In this document: positions 17,577 through 26,328 of the stretch, in pieces
How the letters are laid out: every line of letters starts with the position of its first letter
How positions within the stretch are numbered: the stretch's first letter is position 1
DNA from: Halomicroarcula saliterrae
Lineage (GTDB): Archaea; Halobacteriota; Halobacteria; Halobacteriales; Haloarculaceae
Reading direction: 5' to 3'
Length of the DNA stretch: 64,000 nt
NCBI RefSeq assembly: GCF_031624395.1
Contig: NZ_JAMQON010000005.1
Span: 62,001 to 126,000, forward strand
The notes under the pieces: generated by a model
The model's database searches: none
Seen by the model: the letters and a program-made list of their open reading frames with translations, nothing else
What the model was told of the DNA's origin: nothing
Translations under genes and position numbers: made by a program

Positions 17577-18365
17577 ATGCCCTCACACACCCGTATTCAC
17601 GACGCGCTCACACGCGTCCAGACAGAACAGGACGCAGTCGACGCAAAACGCGACGCTATCGACCAGTTCACCGAACGCGTCGAAGCCTGCTCACCAGCGC
17701 CGAGTCCGGCGGCTGCAACGGGTGCCACCGCGACGGTGGGCCTCACGCCACAGCGGAGTCAGGGGAGCGCCGACAAGTGCCAGGCCGTTCGGCAGGCCTT
17801 CGCGGAGACGATCCGACCACACAGTCTCGACGATGTCGATGACTCGGAGTCACTACACGAGACCATCCAGGCCGAGCTGTCGGAATCCATCGCAATCGCA
17901 CTGGCTCCGACGACGGAAGCGACGTTTTCACCCGAGCTGAAACAGGCAGTGCTCTCGAAGAGCCACGTTCGTCGAGCAGCGACGGACACCCTCCGTCGAG
18001 CTCTCGACCGAGAAGTCTCGGAACTGGGTGATGCCCGTGACACTGTCGACGAGATTACCGAGTGGATTAGCACGGCCGACGAGACGGCGTTGACCCAGCT
18101 TGGTTTCAACGAGCTAAGAACCAGACACGAGACACTGGCGGTATATCGGTCACGGTGTGAAGAGCTTGCCAGTCACCGGCAGGATTTCCTAGATGGGGCC
18201 ACGAGCCACGGCGAAACGATCGACGTCAGCCATCGTAATTTAGTCGACTACGCGTATCAGGACTTCCCGGTCGATCGGCCCGTGTTGACCACGATTACAA
18301 GACTCGACGAGACCTGCGACGAGTGTCAGCGAATCGTCCGACAGCATCTGGTCCGGAGGGTCTGA
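17577..18365 (+). CDS. Haloarchaeal coiled-coil protein (DUF7260-like)
   Basis: 262 residues from ATG 17577 (MPSHTRIHDALTRVQTEQDA); a frame from 17460 reads through the previous gene and is rejected. The N-terminal helix DAVDAKRDAIDQFTERV and long charged helices in the middle and C-terminus predict a mostly coiled-coil protein. Two Cys pairs occur (CSP in the N-part and CDECQRIV near the end). It looks like the DUF7260 proteins of haloarchaea, whose function is unknown. It starts two bases after the preceding stop and is followed three bases later by the next start, so it is clearly part of the operon ending in a DtxR regulator. Confidence 0.6.
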   Translation: MPSHTRIHDALTRVQTEQDAVDAKRDAIDQFTERVEACSPAPSPAAATGATATVGLTPQRSQGSADKCQAVRQAFAETIRPHSLDDVDDSESLHETIQAELSESIAIALAPTTEATFSPELKQAVLSKSHVRRAATDTLRRALDREVSELGDARDTVDEITEWISTADETALTQLGFNELRTRHETLAVYRSRCEELASHRQDFLDGATSHGETIDVSHRNLVDYAYQDFPVDRPVLTTITRLDETCDECQRIVRQHLVRRV

Positions 18366-18368
18366 ACG

Positions 18369-18737
18369 ATGGCAGATGGTCCTCGGCGAAAACGCGCTCA
18401 TCTGTGGGTGCGGGTGTACGCGGCGATATTCGATGTTGACGACACGCGTCTTCAGGAAGCGATGGAGAACCAATCGGAGAGCGACGAATCGGACACACCG
18501 GGCGACATGGACGGGAGAGACGACACGTCGAGCCACAATGAGAGGGGCGCCACAGTATCTGTTGGCCATCTATATCACACAGCACCGCCAGGACCCGCCC
18601 ATCCCGTCCGGCGCCATCGCGGAGATGCTAGACCGGTCTCCGGCGGCAGTGACGGAGATGTGCCAGCGACTCGGGGAGAAGGGTCTCGTCACCTACGAAC
18701 CATACGAGGGCGTGACCCTGACCGAATCGGGACGTGA
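18369..18737 (+). CDS. Small basic-then-acidic hypothetical protein overlapping the DtxR gene (frame decay or overlap)
   Basis: ATG 18369 lies three bases after the previous stop, the same spacing seen between the two upstream genes. The first about 58 codons (MADGPRRKRAHLWVRVYAAI, then FDVDDTRLQEAMENQ and an acidic tail) have normal haloarchaeal composition. After about 18540 the frame becomes Arg/His/Pro-rich and overlaps the DtxR gene for 200 bases, which looks like read-through in the wrong frame. Either the original stop was lost, or a frameshift separated an N-terminal extension from the DtxR protein. Only the first part is likely functional. Confidence 0.4.
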   Translation: MADGPRRKRAHLWVRVYAAIFDVDDTRLQEAMENQSESDESDTPGDMDGRDDTSSHNERGATVSVGHLYHTAPPGPAHPVRRHRGDARPVSGGSDGDVPATRGEGSRHLRTIRGRDPDRIGT

Positions 18738-18957
18738 ACGAGCCATGACGCTACACGAAACGTACGTGACCGTCTCGTGGTTCTTTCGCGGTGTGCTCGA
18801 ACTAGATGACTACGAGTCAGAAGCGATGGAAGTGGCTGGGCTAGTCAGCCCAGCGGTCGCCGAGCGGCTCGCAGACACGCTGCCACACCCAGACTCAGGT
18901 GCCAGGCTCGAAATCGACGGGACAGACGACGCACCCACCGATAACGACCCGACGTGA
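18538..18957 (+). CDS. DtxR-family metal-dependent transcriptional regulator
   Basis: 139 residues from ATG 18538 (MRGAPQYLLAIYITQ). The N-terminal winged helix is complete: PSGAIAEMLDRSPAAVTEMCQRLGEKGLVTYEPYEGVTLTESG. It is followed by the dimerisation/metal-binding helices ETYVTVSWFFRGVLELDDYE and GLVSPAVAERLADTLPHP. The C-terminal SH3-like domain of longer DtxR proteins is absent, as in many haloarchaeal members. It lies at the end of the iron block and is the obvious candidate to bind the TTTTAGG-N4-CCTAAAA operators. Its metal (Fe2+ or Mn2+) cannot be told from sequence. Confidence 0.85.
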   Translation: MRGAPQYLLAIYITQHRQDPPIPSGAIAEMLDRSPAAVTEMCQRLGEKGLVTYEPYEGVTLTESGRERAMTLHETYVTVSWFFRGVLELDDYESEAMEVAGLVSPAVAERLADTLPHPDSGARLEIDGTDDAPTDNDPT

Positions 18958-18988
18958 TAGATGGCAGTATCAACCAGCGGCTGGGTGA

Positions 18989-19008
18989 TTTTTAGGCGGT
19001 GCGAAAAA
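18989..19008. promoter_or_regulatory. Weak half-site resembling the iron operator
   Basis: TTTTTAGGCGGTGCGAAAAA keeps the left arm TTTTAGG, but the right arm is degenerate (GCGAAAA instead of CCTAAAA). It lies downstream of the DtxR gene and about 130 bases before the NifU gene. It may be a decayed operator or chance. Confidence 0.2.
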
Positions 19009-19135
19009 TTACCAGATTCAGTAGATATTGTCTGCCATAAGTGAAGATTATCGTAATAGGGGCCTCTAGAAGCGAATATTTAGACATCCCCAAAAGCTAA
19101 GATTTATGATACTATGGGTGAGATAGGTAGTTGTC

Positions 19136-19462
19136 ATGAGCGCAGAAGGACTCGAACGACAGACGCGTAACTACATGAGCAACAACGTCCCGCAGATTCA
19201 GCAACACGGAGGCAACTTCGAGGTCCGGGATGTCGATGAGGCGGCCGGTACTGCTACCGTCGCCATCGGCGGTGCCTGTTCCGGGTGTGGCATTGCACCG
19301 ATGACGATGAAGGCCATCGAACGCCAACTCCCGGAGAGCGTGGACGGGCTCGACGACGTCGAAGTCGTCCGGTCGAGCGGCCCACGTGCGGCGGTGATGC
19401 CATCGAAGACTGACGAGATGGAAGATATGGACGAGTACGAGGATTACAGTCCACCGTTCTAG
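19136..19462 (+). CDS. NifU-like Fe-S cluster scaffold/carrier (C-terminal NifU domain)
   Basis: 108 residues. The NifU C-terminal domain fold contains the cluster-binding CxxC as CSGCGIAP at residues 49-56, preceded by the strand GTATVAIGGA and followed by the helix MTMKAIERQLPESV. It is a stand-alone Nfu-type carrier that receives or delivers 4Fe-4S clusters. The C-terminus is an acidic tail (EMEDMDEYEDY) typical of haloarchaea. Its position beside iron acquisition genes fits a role in iron use. Confidence 0.85.
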   Translation: MSAEGLERQTRNYMSNNVPQIQQHGGNFEVRDVDEAAGTATVAIGGACSGCGIAPMTMKAIERQLPESVDGLDDVEVVRSSGPRAAVMPSKTDEMEDMDEYEDYSPPF

Positions 19463-19663
19463 ACGACTGAACTGTGCGACTTAAAATGTCAAGTGATTGA
19501 ATAGAATATTCAGAAAGCGACTTCGGCTAATCTAGTTTTAGAAACTTTCCGTTGGAGACGTAAGAACAGATGGCACGCATCGATTCCATTCTCCGAGATT
19601 GTGGAGTCAGAAACAGAACACTCAAAACTGAATCATTATTAGAGTGGTAGATATTGCTAAGGC

Positions 19664-19673
19664 TAGTTAACTA
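19664..19673. promoter_or_regulatory. Palindrome upstream of the cupin gene
   Basis: TAGTTAACTA, flanked by AAGGC and AACCT that extend the symmetry imperfectly, is 40 bases before the cupin start. It may be an operator; the regulator is unknown. The rest of 19463-19712 holds no convincing gene. Confidence 0.25.
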
Positions 19674-19712
19674 AACCTAGATTATTATTACTCTTCGCCG
19701 GGAACTGTCCGT

Positions 19713-20090
19713 ATGAGCTATCGCACTGTAAATTATGAAGACGTCGAACAGGTTTCAGACGCGATGCACTTCCTGAGTGAGCCACTGGGCTGTCGACAGG
19801 TGGGCGTGACGTTCTCGCGGTGTCCCCCGGACTGGAACAGTAAACCACACGACCACGCCGACGACGAACACGAGGAAGTCTACGTCTTGGTACAGGGGAG
19901 TGCTGAGGTCCGAATTGATGACGAGTCAGTAGGCATGGAGACGGGCGATGCTGTCTGGATCGCCCCTGATGCGACGCGCCAGATTCGGAACGGTGAGGAC
20001 GAAAGCGCGTTCGTCCTCATTAGCGCCCCCGAGTTCGATTCCGATGGTACGGGGGCAGACGCATGGATGATCAACGCGTTTCAGGGGTAG
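19713..20090 (+). CDS. Cupin-domain protein
   Basis: 125-residue single cupin. Motif 1 is visible as KPHDHADDEHEEVYVLVQG (two His and a Glu as metal ligands) and motif 2 as GDAVWIAPDATRQIRNGED (a His is replaced, so the metal site may be incomplete). Such small cupins range from enzymes to ligand sensors; no specific function can be assigned. It stands alone with an A+T-rich promoter. Confidence 0.7.
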   Translation: MSYRTVNYEDVEQVSDAMHFLSEPLGCRQVGVTFSRCPPDWNSKPHDHADDEHEEVYVLVQGSAEVRIDDESVGMETGDAVWIAPDATRQIRNGEDESAFVLISAPEFDSDGTGADAWMINAFQG

Positions 20091-20232
20091 TCCCAGTCGG
20101 TTACTGGCAGTTCTGAAGCTGACTACGTCGCGTTGGTGTGACGCTGGGCGTCTGCGGAGCGAGGCGAGTCGGTCAGTCATACTTCTCGAACCTCGTTTTC
20201 CGCGAAAGCTCACGGAGCGACTGGCGGCAGAG

Positions 20233-20430
20233 TCAGATGTCGTATTTTCCCACCAGCCCGTCTTCGCGGCCGGTCATCCGATAGACTCGCCGGTCGTCTG
20301 CACTGTCGGTCGAGCTCTCAATGTCTTCCTCGTACGGTCGCGTCGCTGGATTCGAACTTCCATCGCAGTTCAGCGGTGCCGATTCGCTCTACTCATCGAT
20401 GATGCAGGCTCGGCGTTCAGCGTCGACCGC
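20233..20430 (-). pseudogene. Possible relic on the minus strand
   Basis: A minus-strand frame reads MVAVDAERRACIIDE, then an in-frame TAG near 20395, then SESAPLNCDGSSNPATRPYE and DRRVYRMTGREDGLVGKYDI, and a stop at 20233. The composition is that of a haloarchaeal protein on both sides of the stop. It could be the decayed end of a gene, or a short gene starting at a non-ATG codon after the TAG. No family recognised. Confidence 0.3.
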
Positions 20431-20478
20431 AACCATCGTGCCGAAAAATCCACTGAGTACAACCGAAACAGATGTCCC

Positions 20479-22026
20479 TTATCGCGAGATGTCCTGCAGA
20501 CCCTGATCGAAGGTTATCGGGTTCGGGTCGTATCCCGTCACGGACGACTGGGTCCCGTTGACTTTGGTCTGGCGCGTGAGAAAGCCGACTGGGACATCGG
20601 TCATGACGATTTCCTGGACCTCGTTGTACATCTCGGCTCGTTCGGACTCGTCGAACGTCGTGCGTCCAGATTCGAGGAGTTCGTCGACCTCCGCGTTCTG
20701 GTACGGGCTGTCCAGGATGTTCTGTTCGGAGTGATAGAAGTTCGTCAGCGTGTCCGGGTCGGGTGGGCTCCTGTAGAACGTCCAGAAACCAGCGAAGACG
20801 TCGAAGTCGCCGTTCTGTTTCGCTTCGTTGAGCGCGCCCCACTCCGTAACCCGGACCTCGATATCGAATCCGACAGTACCGAGCTGTGACTGTAGCACGG
20901 TGACGACGTCGGAGAGTGTCGGCCGGTCGTTGTACGTCCAGAGCGTGATCTGGAGGTCCTGTCCGTCTTTCCGACGAACGTCACCGTCTTGCTCCCAGCC
21001 AGCTTCGGAGAGAAGCGTGGCCGCTTGTTCGGCGTCGTGCTCGTAGGTCTGCAAGTCATCAGCTGACCAGTCGATGCGTTCGGAGTCCCATGGCGCGTGT
21101 GCGGGCGACCCGATTCCTTCGAGAACGGAGTCGACTATGGCGTTTCTGTCGATTGCGTACAGCATCGCCTGTCGGACGCGCCGGTCGGAGAGCGGTTGCC
21201 GGTCCGTATTGAACACCAGAATCTGCGTACCGGGGCCCTCGTTGCGGTGGAGCGTGAGACCGGACTCATGCCCAAGCGTACTGGCTTCTGAACTCGGGAG
21301 ATTGGTCGCAAGCGCGAGTTCGTCGTTCTGCAGTTTTAGCATCCGAGTCTGTGGGTCTTGGACCCGTTCGAGGACGGCACGTTCGAGAGTCGGAACCGTG
21401 CCGTGGTAGCCGTCGTGCTTCGTAACTGCGAGCTGGGAGTCCGGCTGCCAAGAGTCAACCTGGAACGGTCCTGTGGCGATGGCCGACTCGACTTCTCCGT
21501 CGCCGTTGGCCGAGTCCGGGCTGATAATCCCCGCGGGTGGACGCGTCAACTGTCCGGGCAGCGAGGCCAGTGGCTCGCTAGTCGTGACGGCGACAGTTCT
21601 GTCGTCGGCAGCCTCGACAGCGTCTATCGGAAGCCCGGAGAGTCTCGACCCGCTCGTCGAGAACGCTCGTTCCAGTGAGAACACGACTGCGTCTGCTCCC
21701 AAGGCACTCCCGTCGTGGAGCGTGACATCGTCGCGGAGCGTAAACTCCCAGCGCGTGTCACCGTCCGACCGTGACCAGTCGCTGACAAGTTTCGGTTGGA
21801 CCGCACCGTTACTATCGACACCGAACAGGCCTTCGAGGACACCCACTTCACGTAGACGCCACCCACCGTCCAGGTCGATCGGATCGAGTGAGGGTGGAAA
21901 GAACGGAACGCTCAATCTGAACGCGTCCCCGCTGTCCTCGCTGCCTCCGAGACAGCCGGCGACACCGGCTATACCACCTGCAGCAACGCCTCGTAGCAGG
22001 TCGCGTCGTCGTATTGTCGGTCGCAT
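20479..22026 (-). CDS. Tat-exported ABC substrate-binding lipoprotein, peptide/nickel family (SBP_bac_5)
   Basis: 515 residues from ATG 22026 (MRPTIRRRDLLRGVAAGG); an ATG four codons upstream is possible. Twin-arginine signal followed by the lipobox VAGCLGG. The mature protein shows the family-5 binding fold: WRLREVGVLEGLF, then the hallmark DVTLHDGSALGADAVVFSLE region, RQAMLYAIDRNAIVD and LWTYNDRPTLSDV. Family 5 binds peptides, nickel chelates or sugars. It is divergent from the permease/ATPase genes at 22243-26028, with which it forms one transporter. The nickel/cobalt genes downstream favour a metal or metal-chelate ligand, but dipeptides cannot be excluded. Confidence 0.88.
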   Translation of the reverse strand: MRPTIRRRDLLRGVAAGGIAGVAGCLGGSEDSGDAFRLSVPFFPPSLDPIDLDGGWRLREVGVLEGLFGVDSNGAVQPKLVSDWSRSDGDTRWEFTLRDDVTLHDGSALGADAVVFSLERAFSTSGSRLSGLPIDAVEAADDRTVAVTTSEPLASLPGQLTRPPAGIISPDSANGDGEVESAIATGPFQVDSWQPDSQLAVTKHDGYHGTVPTLERAVLERVQDPQTRMLKLQNDELALATNLPSSEASTLGHESGLTLHRNEGPGTQILVFNTDRQPLSDRRVRQAMLYAIDRNAIVDSVLEGIGSPAHAPWDSERIDWSADDLQTYEHDAEQAATLLSEAGWEQDGDVRRKDGQDLQITLWTYNDRPTLSDVVTVLQSQLGTVGFDIEVRVTEWGALNEAKQNGDFDVFAGFWTFYRSPPDPDTLTNFYHSEQNILDSPYQNAEVDELLESGRTTFDESERAEMYNEVQEIVMTDVPVGFLTRQTKVNGTQSSVTGYDPNPITFDQGLQDISR

Positions 22027-22080
22027 CAGTGTTAACAAAACTACTAACGAGTATAATAAAAGTTGCTAACTAGAGCGGCA
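22027..22080. promoter_or_regulatory. A+T-rich control region with GTTAAC/CTAAC repeats, divergent promoter
   Basis: Directly before the binding-protein ATG are GTGTTAAC (22029-22036), CTACTAAC and TTGCTAACTAG, four-to-six-base repeats in an A+T-rich stretch. The GTTAAC element next to the start codon recurs before the CbiM and TauA-like genes (36315, 39592). A shared NikR-type operator is possible. Confidence 0.35.
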
Positions 22081-22242
22081 GTTTTAACATATTTCGCGAG
22101 GTAGTAGTCAATATGTCGCAGTACGTGCTCCGGTGCGTTCTAACCGAATCCCGGAGATTGCAGCCCTCTGTTAACCGTCGACGCCAGGACCGGGTGGCGA
22201 CCAGAGCTATCCAAGCTATCGGACAGATGAGGTGGTGGTGCC

Positions 22243-23193
22243 GTGGTATCTAGCGGGTACGCGATCTATCGTACCCTGACCACGCTCGTGGTCCTCGCGG
22301 GCGTCTCGGTACTGACGTTCGTCTTCGTTCACCTGACACCGGGCGACGCGGCGGCGACGATACTCCGGGCTCGTTCGGGCCGAACCCCACCGGACCACGT
22401 TGTACAGTCTTTCCGGCGGCAACATGGCCTTGACGAACCACTGCACGTCCAGTACGGACACTGGTTACTCGATGTCCTCCAGGGTGACCTGAGCACGTCT
22501 TACTACAGCGACAGGGCCGTCACAGAACTGTTGCTAGCTCATCTCCCGACCACCGTCGAACTCGCCGTCGCGTCGATACTCGTCGCGCTACTCGTCTCTA
22601 TCCCGGTCGGGGTCCTCAGTGCCGTCCATCAGGGCGAGTGGGTCGATATGGTCGGCCAGCTCGGTGCGTTACTGGGGGTGTCGATACCGAACTTCTGGCT
22701 GGGGTACGTACTCATACTCGTCTTCTCGCTGAGATTCGGGCTGTTTCCGGTCGCAGGCACGGGCGATTTCTCGCATCTGGTGCTGCCAGCCGTGACCCTT
22801 GGCAGCGGGATGACTGCGATTATCACACGCGTCGTTCGGACATCGATGCTGGACGTACTCGACGACGAGTACGTGGACGTGGCTCGGTCCAAAGGGTTGC
22901 GTGAGCGCGTCGTAATCTACAAGCACGCCTTGCGAAACGCGCTCATCCCGGTGGTGACCGTCGTCGGACTCCAGTTCGGGTTTGTCATGAACGGCGCCGT
23001 AGTCGTCGAGGTCGTCTTCCAGCGACCTGGGCTTGGAACACTCCTCGTCGACTCAGTGTTCGCCCGTGACTACCCCGTCGTCCAGGGTGTCGTCCTTGTC
23101 ATCGCTGTCCTGTTCGTGTTGACCAACCTCGCCGTCGACCTGACGTACCACTATCTCGACCCACGGATTCGCTCACAGGGGGTCCGACCATGA
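22243..23193 (+). CDS. ABC transporter permease, NikB/DppB type
   Basis: 316 residues with six hydrophobic helices and the N-terminal segment VLTFVFVHLTPGDAA typical of DppB/NikB. The coupling EAA-like loop is EYVDVARSKGLRERVVIYKH with following NALIPVVTVVG. GTG 22243 is the start, preceded by a purine-rich GATGAGGTGG. It overlaps the next permease by four bases (ATGA). It forms the membrane channel with the 23190 protein. Confidence 0.9.
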   Translation: MVSSGYAIYRTLTTLVVLAGVSVLTFVFVHLTPGDAAATILRARSGRTPPDHVVQSFRRQHGLDEPLHVQYGHWLLDVLQGDLSTSYYSDRAVTELLLAHLPTTVELAVASILVALLVSIPVGVLSAVHQGEWVDMVGQLGALLGVSIPNFWLGYVLILVFSLRFGLFPVAGTGDFSHLVLPAVTLGSGMTAIITRVVRTSMLDVLDDEYVDVARSKGLRERVVIYKHALRNALIPVVTVVGLQFGFVMNGAVVVEVVFQRPGLGTLLVDSVFARDYPVVQGVVLVIAVLFVLTNLAVDLTYHYLDPRIRSQGVRP

Positions 23194-24080
23194 ACGACTG
23201 TAGCCACGAGTTGCGGTCGTGGGCGAGACGTTCCCGTAGCTATCTCGTCCGTGGAATGCGCGGGCAACCGATCACGTCTGTCGGGGCGCTTATCGTCGTC
23301 TCGTTGGGCTGTGTCGCCGTCTTCGGCCCTATCCTGACGCCGTACGATCCGGCGGCACAGAATCTAGCGAAGCGGCTCCAGCCGCCATCGTTGGTCCATC
23401 CGCTGGGGACCGATCAGTTCGGTCGAGATATCCTGACCCGCCTCGTCTATGGGGCGCGAATATCGCTTGGTATCGCTGTGACAGTTACCGCGGTCCGTGT
23501 CCTCATCGGGACCGCTGTCGGGCTGGTCGCGGGCTATGCGGACGGGTGGGTAGACGAGTTCCTGATGCGACTCGTCGACCTTCAGTTAGCCTTCCCGGGA
23601 CTGGTCCTGGCCCTCGTGGTCGCTGGCATCCTCGGTCCCAGTCTGGGAAACGTGATGGTCGCACTGGCTGCCGTCGGGTGGGGGACGTACGCCCGTGTCG
23701 TCCGCGGGAGTGTGCTCTCGGTCAAACAGCGCCGGTATGTCGACGCTGCCAGGCTCGCTGGCGCACCGCGGCGACGCATCGTTCGCCGGCACCTCTTGCC
23801 GGCCGTCGTCAGTCCGGTTGTCGTCATCGCGACACTCAATCTCGGGACCGTCGTGGTCGCCACCGCCGGTCTCTCTTTTATCGGATTGGGTGCGCAGCCG
23901 CCGACAGCCGAGTGGGGAACGATGCTCGAAAGCGGCCGGGAACACCTCAGACAGGCGTGGTGGGTCGTGAACGCGCCGGGCGGTGCCATCGCGGTGACGG
24001 TCCTCGGATTCAATCTGCTCGGGGATGGCCTCCGTGACAGGCTGGATCCACGCCAGGAAACGCGAATCGAGGAGGTGTGA
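23190..24080 (+). CDS. ABC transporter permease, NikC/DppC type
   Basis: 296 residues. The N-terminal OppC-like segment (GALIVVSLGCVAVFGPILTP) is followed by HPLGTDQFGRDILTRLVYGA, the family hallmark, and the EAA-like loop YVDAARLAGAPRRRIVRRHL. It pairs with the upstream permease. The start overlaps the upstream stop, and the stop precedes the ATPase ATG by one base, so all three are one operon. Confidence 0.9.
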   Translation: MNDCSHELRSWARRSRSYLVRGMRGQPITSVGALIVVSLGCVAVFGPILTPYDPAAQNLAKRLQPPSLVHPLGTDQFGRDILTRLVYGARISLGIAVTVTAVRVLIGTAVGLVAGYADGWVDEFLMRLVDLQLAFPGLVLALVVAGILGPSLGNVMVALAAVGWGTYARVVRGSVLSVKQRRYVDAARLAGAPRRRIVRRHLLPAVVSPVVVIATLNLGTVVVATAGLSFIGLGAQPPTAEWGTMLESGREHLRQAWWVVNAPGGAIAVTVLGFNLLGDGLRDRLDPRQETRIEEV

Positions 24081-24081
24081 G

Positions 24082-26028
24082 ATGACGGAACTGCTCACTC
24101 TCTCCGACCTCCGCGTCCAGTTCGACACAGCCGACGGCGTCGTCGACGCGGTCGACGGTGCGTCTTTTTCGGTCAGTGATGGCCAGGTCGTCGGGCTGGT
24201 CGGTGAGAGTGGTTCCGGAAAATCAGTCACCGCAGCGTCCGTTCTCGGGTTGCAGTCCCCCGGGAAGATACGGGACGGGCGAATCGTCTACAGGGGCACC
24301 GACCTCACGGCGATATCCGAAGCCGCTCACAGGGACTACCGAGGCACCGAGATAGGGTTGGTGCCACAGGACGTGATGTCGACGCTCAACCCGGCCTACG
24401 ACGTGGGAGAACAGATAGCCGAGGCGCTCCGGGTCGACGAGGTGGGCGACCGCCAGCGGCTTACGGACTTTCTTCAGCTCTCGCCGTTCAGAGGCAAAGC
24501 GTGGCGAGGCTACCGTCGGCGAGCAGTCGACCTACTCGCACAGGTCGGTATTTCCGACCCGGCGGAGCGGGTCGACGCCTATCCGCACGAACTGTCCGGC
24601 GGGATGCGACAACGGGTGCTCCTCGCGATGGCCCTGGCGGGCGATCCGGCTCTCCTGATCGCCGACGAGCCGACGACTGGACTGGACACGACGACCCAGG
24701 CCAACATCCTCGACCGCCTCCGGACGCTGGCCGACGAGCGGGACACCTCGTTGTTGGTCATCACACACGATCTGAACGTCGTCGCAGAGATATGTGACCG
24801 TACCGTCGTGATGAACGACGGGGAAACGGTGGAAGCGGGCCCCACCGAGCGTGTCTTGCAAGCTCCCGACCACCCCTACACTGCGGAACTGCTGTCGTGT
24901 CGTCTCGGGAACGTCGAGAGCCAGCCGTCACCGACGACTCGTGAAGCCGCTGCTGACGGGGGTACCAGCAGTGACTCTCCGTGCACGCCCCGATACCGAG
25001 ACGCGACGGACAGATGTGCGGATCGAACACCAGTCATCGAGACTGCCGGTCTCTCGAAGGCGTTCGACCTCTCCGAGTCACTACTCGAACGACTGCGTAG
25101 CGGCCGTCGGACGCTCCGAGCAGTCGACAACATCGACCTCGCTGTCTACCAGGGTGAGACACTGGGAATCGTCGGCGAGAGCGGGAGCGGAAAATCGACG
25201 GTGGCGAAACTGCTCGCTGGACTCTCTCGGCCGACCGATGGCGCAGTGCGATTCGATGGCGACAGCGTTGGAACCGTCACAGAGCGCACCGACGACTGCC
25301 GTTCTGACATCGGGTTCGTGTTCCAGGACGCCGGAGAGAGTATCAACCCACGACAGACGGTGCGTGAGACTATCGCCGAACCGCTACTCGAACAGGGATG
25401 GGAGAAAGAGCGTCGCGAGGCTCGAGTACAAACGCTCCTCGACCGCCTCGACCTGCCGACGGCGGTCGCGTCCCGTCGATCACATCAGCTTTCCGGGGGA
25501 CAGCGCCAGCGTGTCGCGCTCGCCAGAGCTCTCGCACTGGAACCGCGGGTACTGATACTGGACGAGCCGACCACCGGACTGGATGCATCGACCCGTAGTC
25601 GACTACTTGACGTCCTCGACTCCCTCCAGCGACGGCTCGATTTGACCTACGTCGTTATCTCACACGACCTCGACGTCGTCCGCCATCTCGCCGACAGGGT
25701 ACTCGTGATGTATCTGGGTCGTGTCGTGGAGCGTGGGCCCGCGGAACTGTTGTTCGACCGACCGAGTCACCCCTACACGGCGGCGCTCGTTGAATCGATA
25801 CCACCGCTGGACGGTACCATGCCGCTCGAAGGGGAGGTGCCCAGCGCCGTTGACCCGCCAAGTGGCTGTGCGTTTCATACGCGCTGCCCGAAGGCCGAAC
25901 CGGAGTGTGTAAACACGGTTCCTGAATCGAGAGCTGTCGGACGGGCAGAGACACGCTGTCACTTTGCCGACGCTGTCGCGGACGGTAACCGGACATCCAA
26001 ACATCCAGGTTGTGACCGAAAAAAGTGA
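24082..26028 (+). CDS. ABC transporter fused ATPase (NikD-NikE / OppD-OppF fusion)
   Basis: 648 residues with two nucleotide-binding domains. The first (1-270) has Walker A GESGSGKSV, signature LSGGMRQRVLLAMALA and LLIADEPTTGLD. The second (about 320-600) has GESGSGKST, LSGGQRQRVALARALA and LILDEPTTGLDAS. Each ends in the oligopeptide/nickel family extension; the second contains CAFHTRCPKAEPECVN, whose Cys residues in this family can bind a 4Fe-4S cluster or zinc. The start at ATG 24082 is one base after the permease stop. A fused ATPase replaces the usual two subunits. Confidence 0.9.
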   Translation: MTELLTLSDLRVQFDTADGVVDAVDGASFSVSDGQVVGLVGESGSGKSVTAASVLGLQSPGKIRDGRIVYRGTDLTAISEAAHRDYRGTEIGLVPQDVMSTLNPAYDVGEQIAEALRVDEVGDRQRLTDFLQLSPFRGKAWRGYRRRAVDLLAQVGISDPAERVDAYPHELSGGMRQRVLLAMALAGDPALLIADEPTTGLDTTTQANILDRLRTLADERDTSLLVITHDLNVVAEICDRTVVMNDGETVEAGPTERVLQAPDHPYTAELLSCRLGNVESQPSPTTREAAADGGTSSDSPCTPRYRDATDRCADRTPVIETAGLSKAFDLSESLLERLRSGRRTLRAVDNIDLAVYQGETLGIVGESGSGKSTVAKLLAGLSRPTDGAVRFDGDSVGTVTERTDDCRSDIGFVFQDAGESINPRQTVRETIAEPLLEQGWEKERREARVQTLLDRLDLPTAVASRRSHQLSGGQRQRVALARALALEPRVLILDEPTTGLDASTRSRLLDVLDSLQRRLDLTYVVISHDLDVVRHLADRVLVMYLGRVVERGPAELLFDRPSHPYTAALVESIPPLDGTMPLEGEVPSAVDPPSGCAFHTRCPKAEPECVNTVPESRAVGRAETRCHFADAVADGNRTSKHPGCDRKK

Positions 26029-26175
26029 GTGGGTAACTCTTCGGGAGTTCGCATCGCTACTGCGTCGGTCGGCTTGCTTAGTTACGCCGCGGACCAGATT
26101 ACTAGATTGAACTAACTGTGGCCACCCGATTTTTAATAACTCTTTTTATGCTATCTCTCTTGAGTTGCTAATGTA

Positions 26176-26328
26176 ATGGCATACCCCTGCTCCACCTGCG
26201 ATGCACAGTTCCAGAGCGCCGCCGGCGTCACCCAGCACGTCGCGCTCCACCACAACACGTGTGCGGAGTGTAACGAAGAGTTCGAGGAGACCGACGCGCT
26301 GCGCAACCACATCCACGAGAACCACTGA
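26176..26328 (+). CDS. Two-finger C2H2 zinc finger miniprotein
   Basis: A 50-residue protein from ATG 26176. Two fingers are visible: CSTCDAQFQSAAGVTQHVALHH and CAECNEEFEETDALRNHIHENH, each C-x2-C-x12-H-x4-H. Such miniproteins are a known haloarchaeal class and may act as DNA- or protein-binding regulators. An A+T-rich promoter (TTTTTAATAACTC) lies about 40 bases upstream. Confidence 0.75.
   Translation: MAYPCSTCDAQFQSAAGVTQHVALHHNTCAECNEEFEETDALRNHIHENH

Noticed and set aside
20340-20380. tRNA T-arm-like GATTCGAAC
   Set aside because: No acceptor, D or anticodon arms can be drawn around it.
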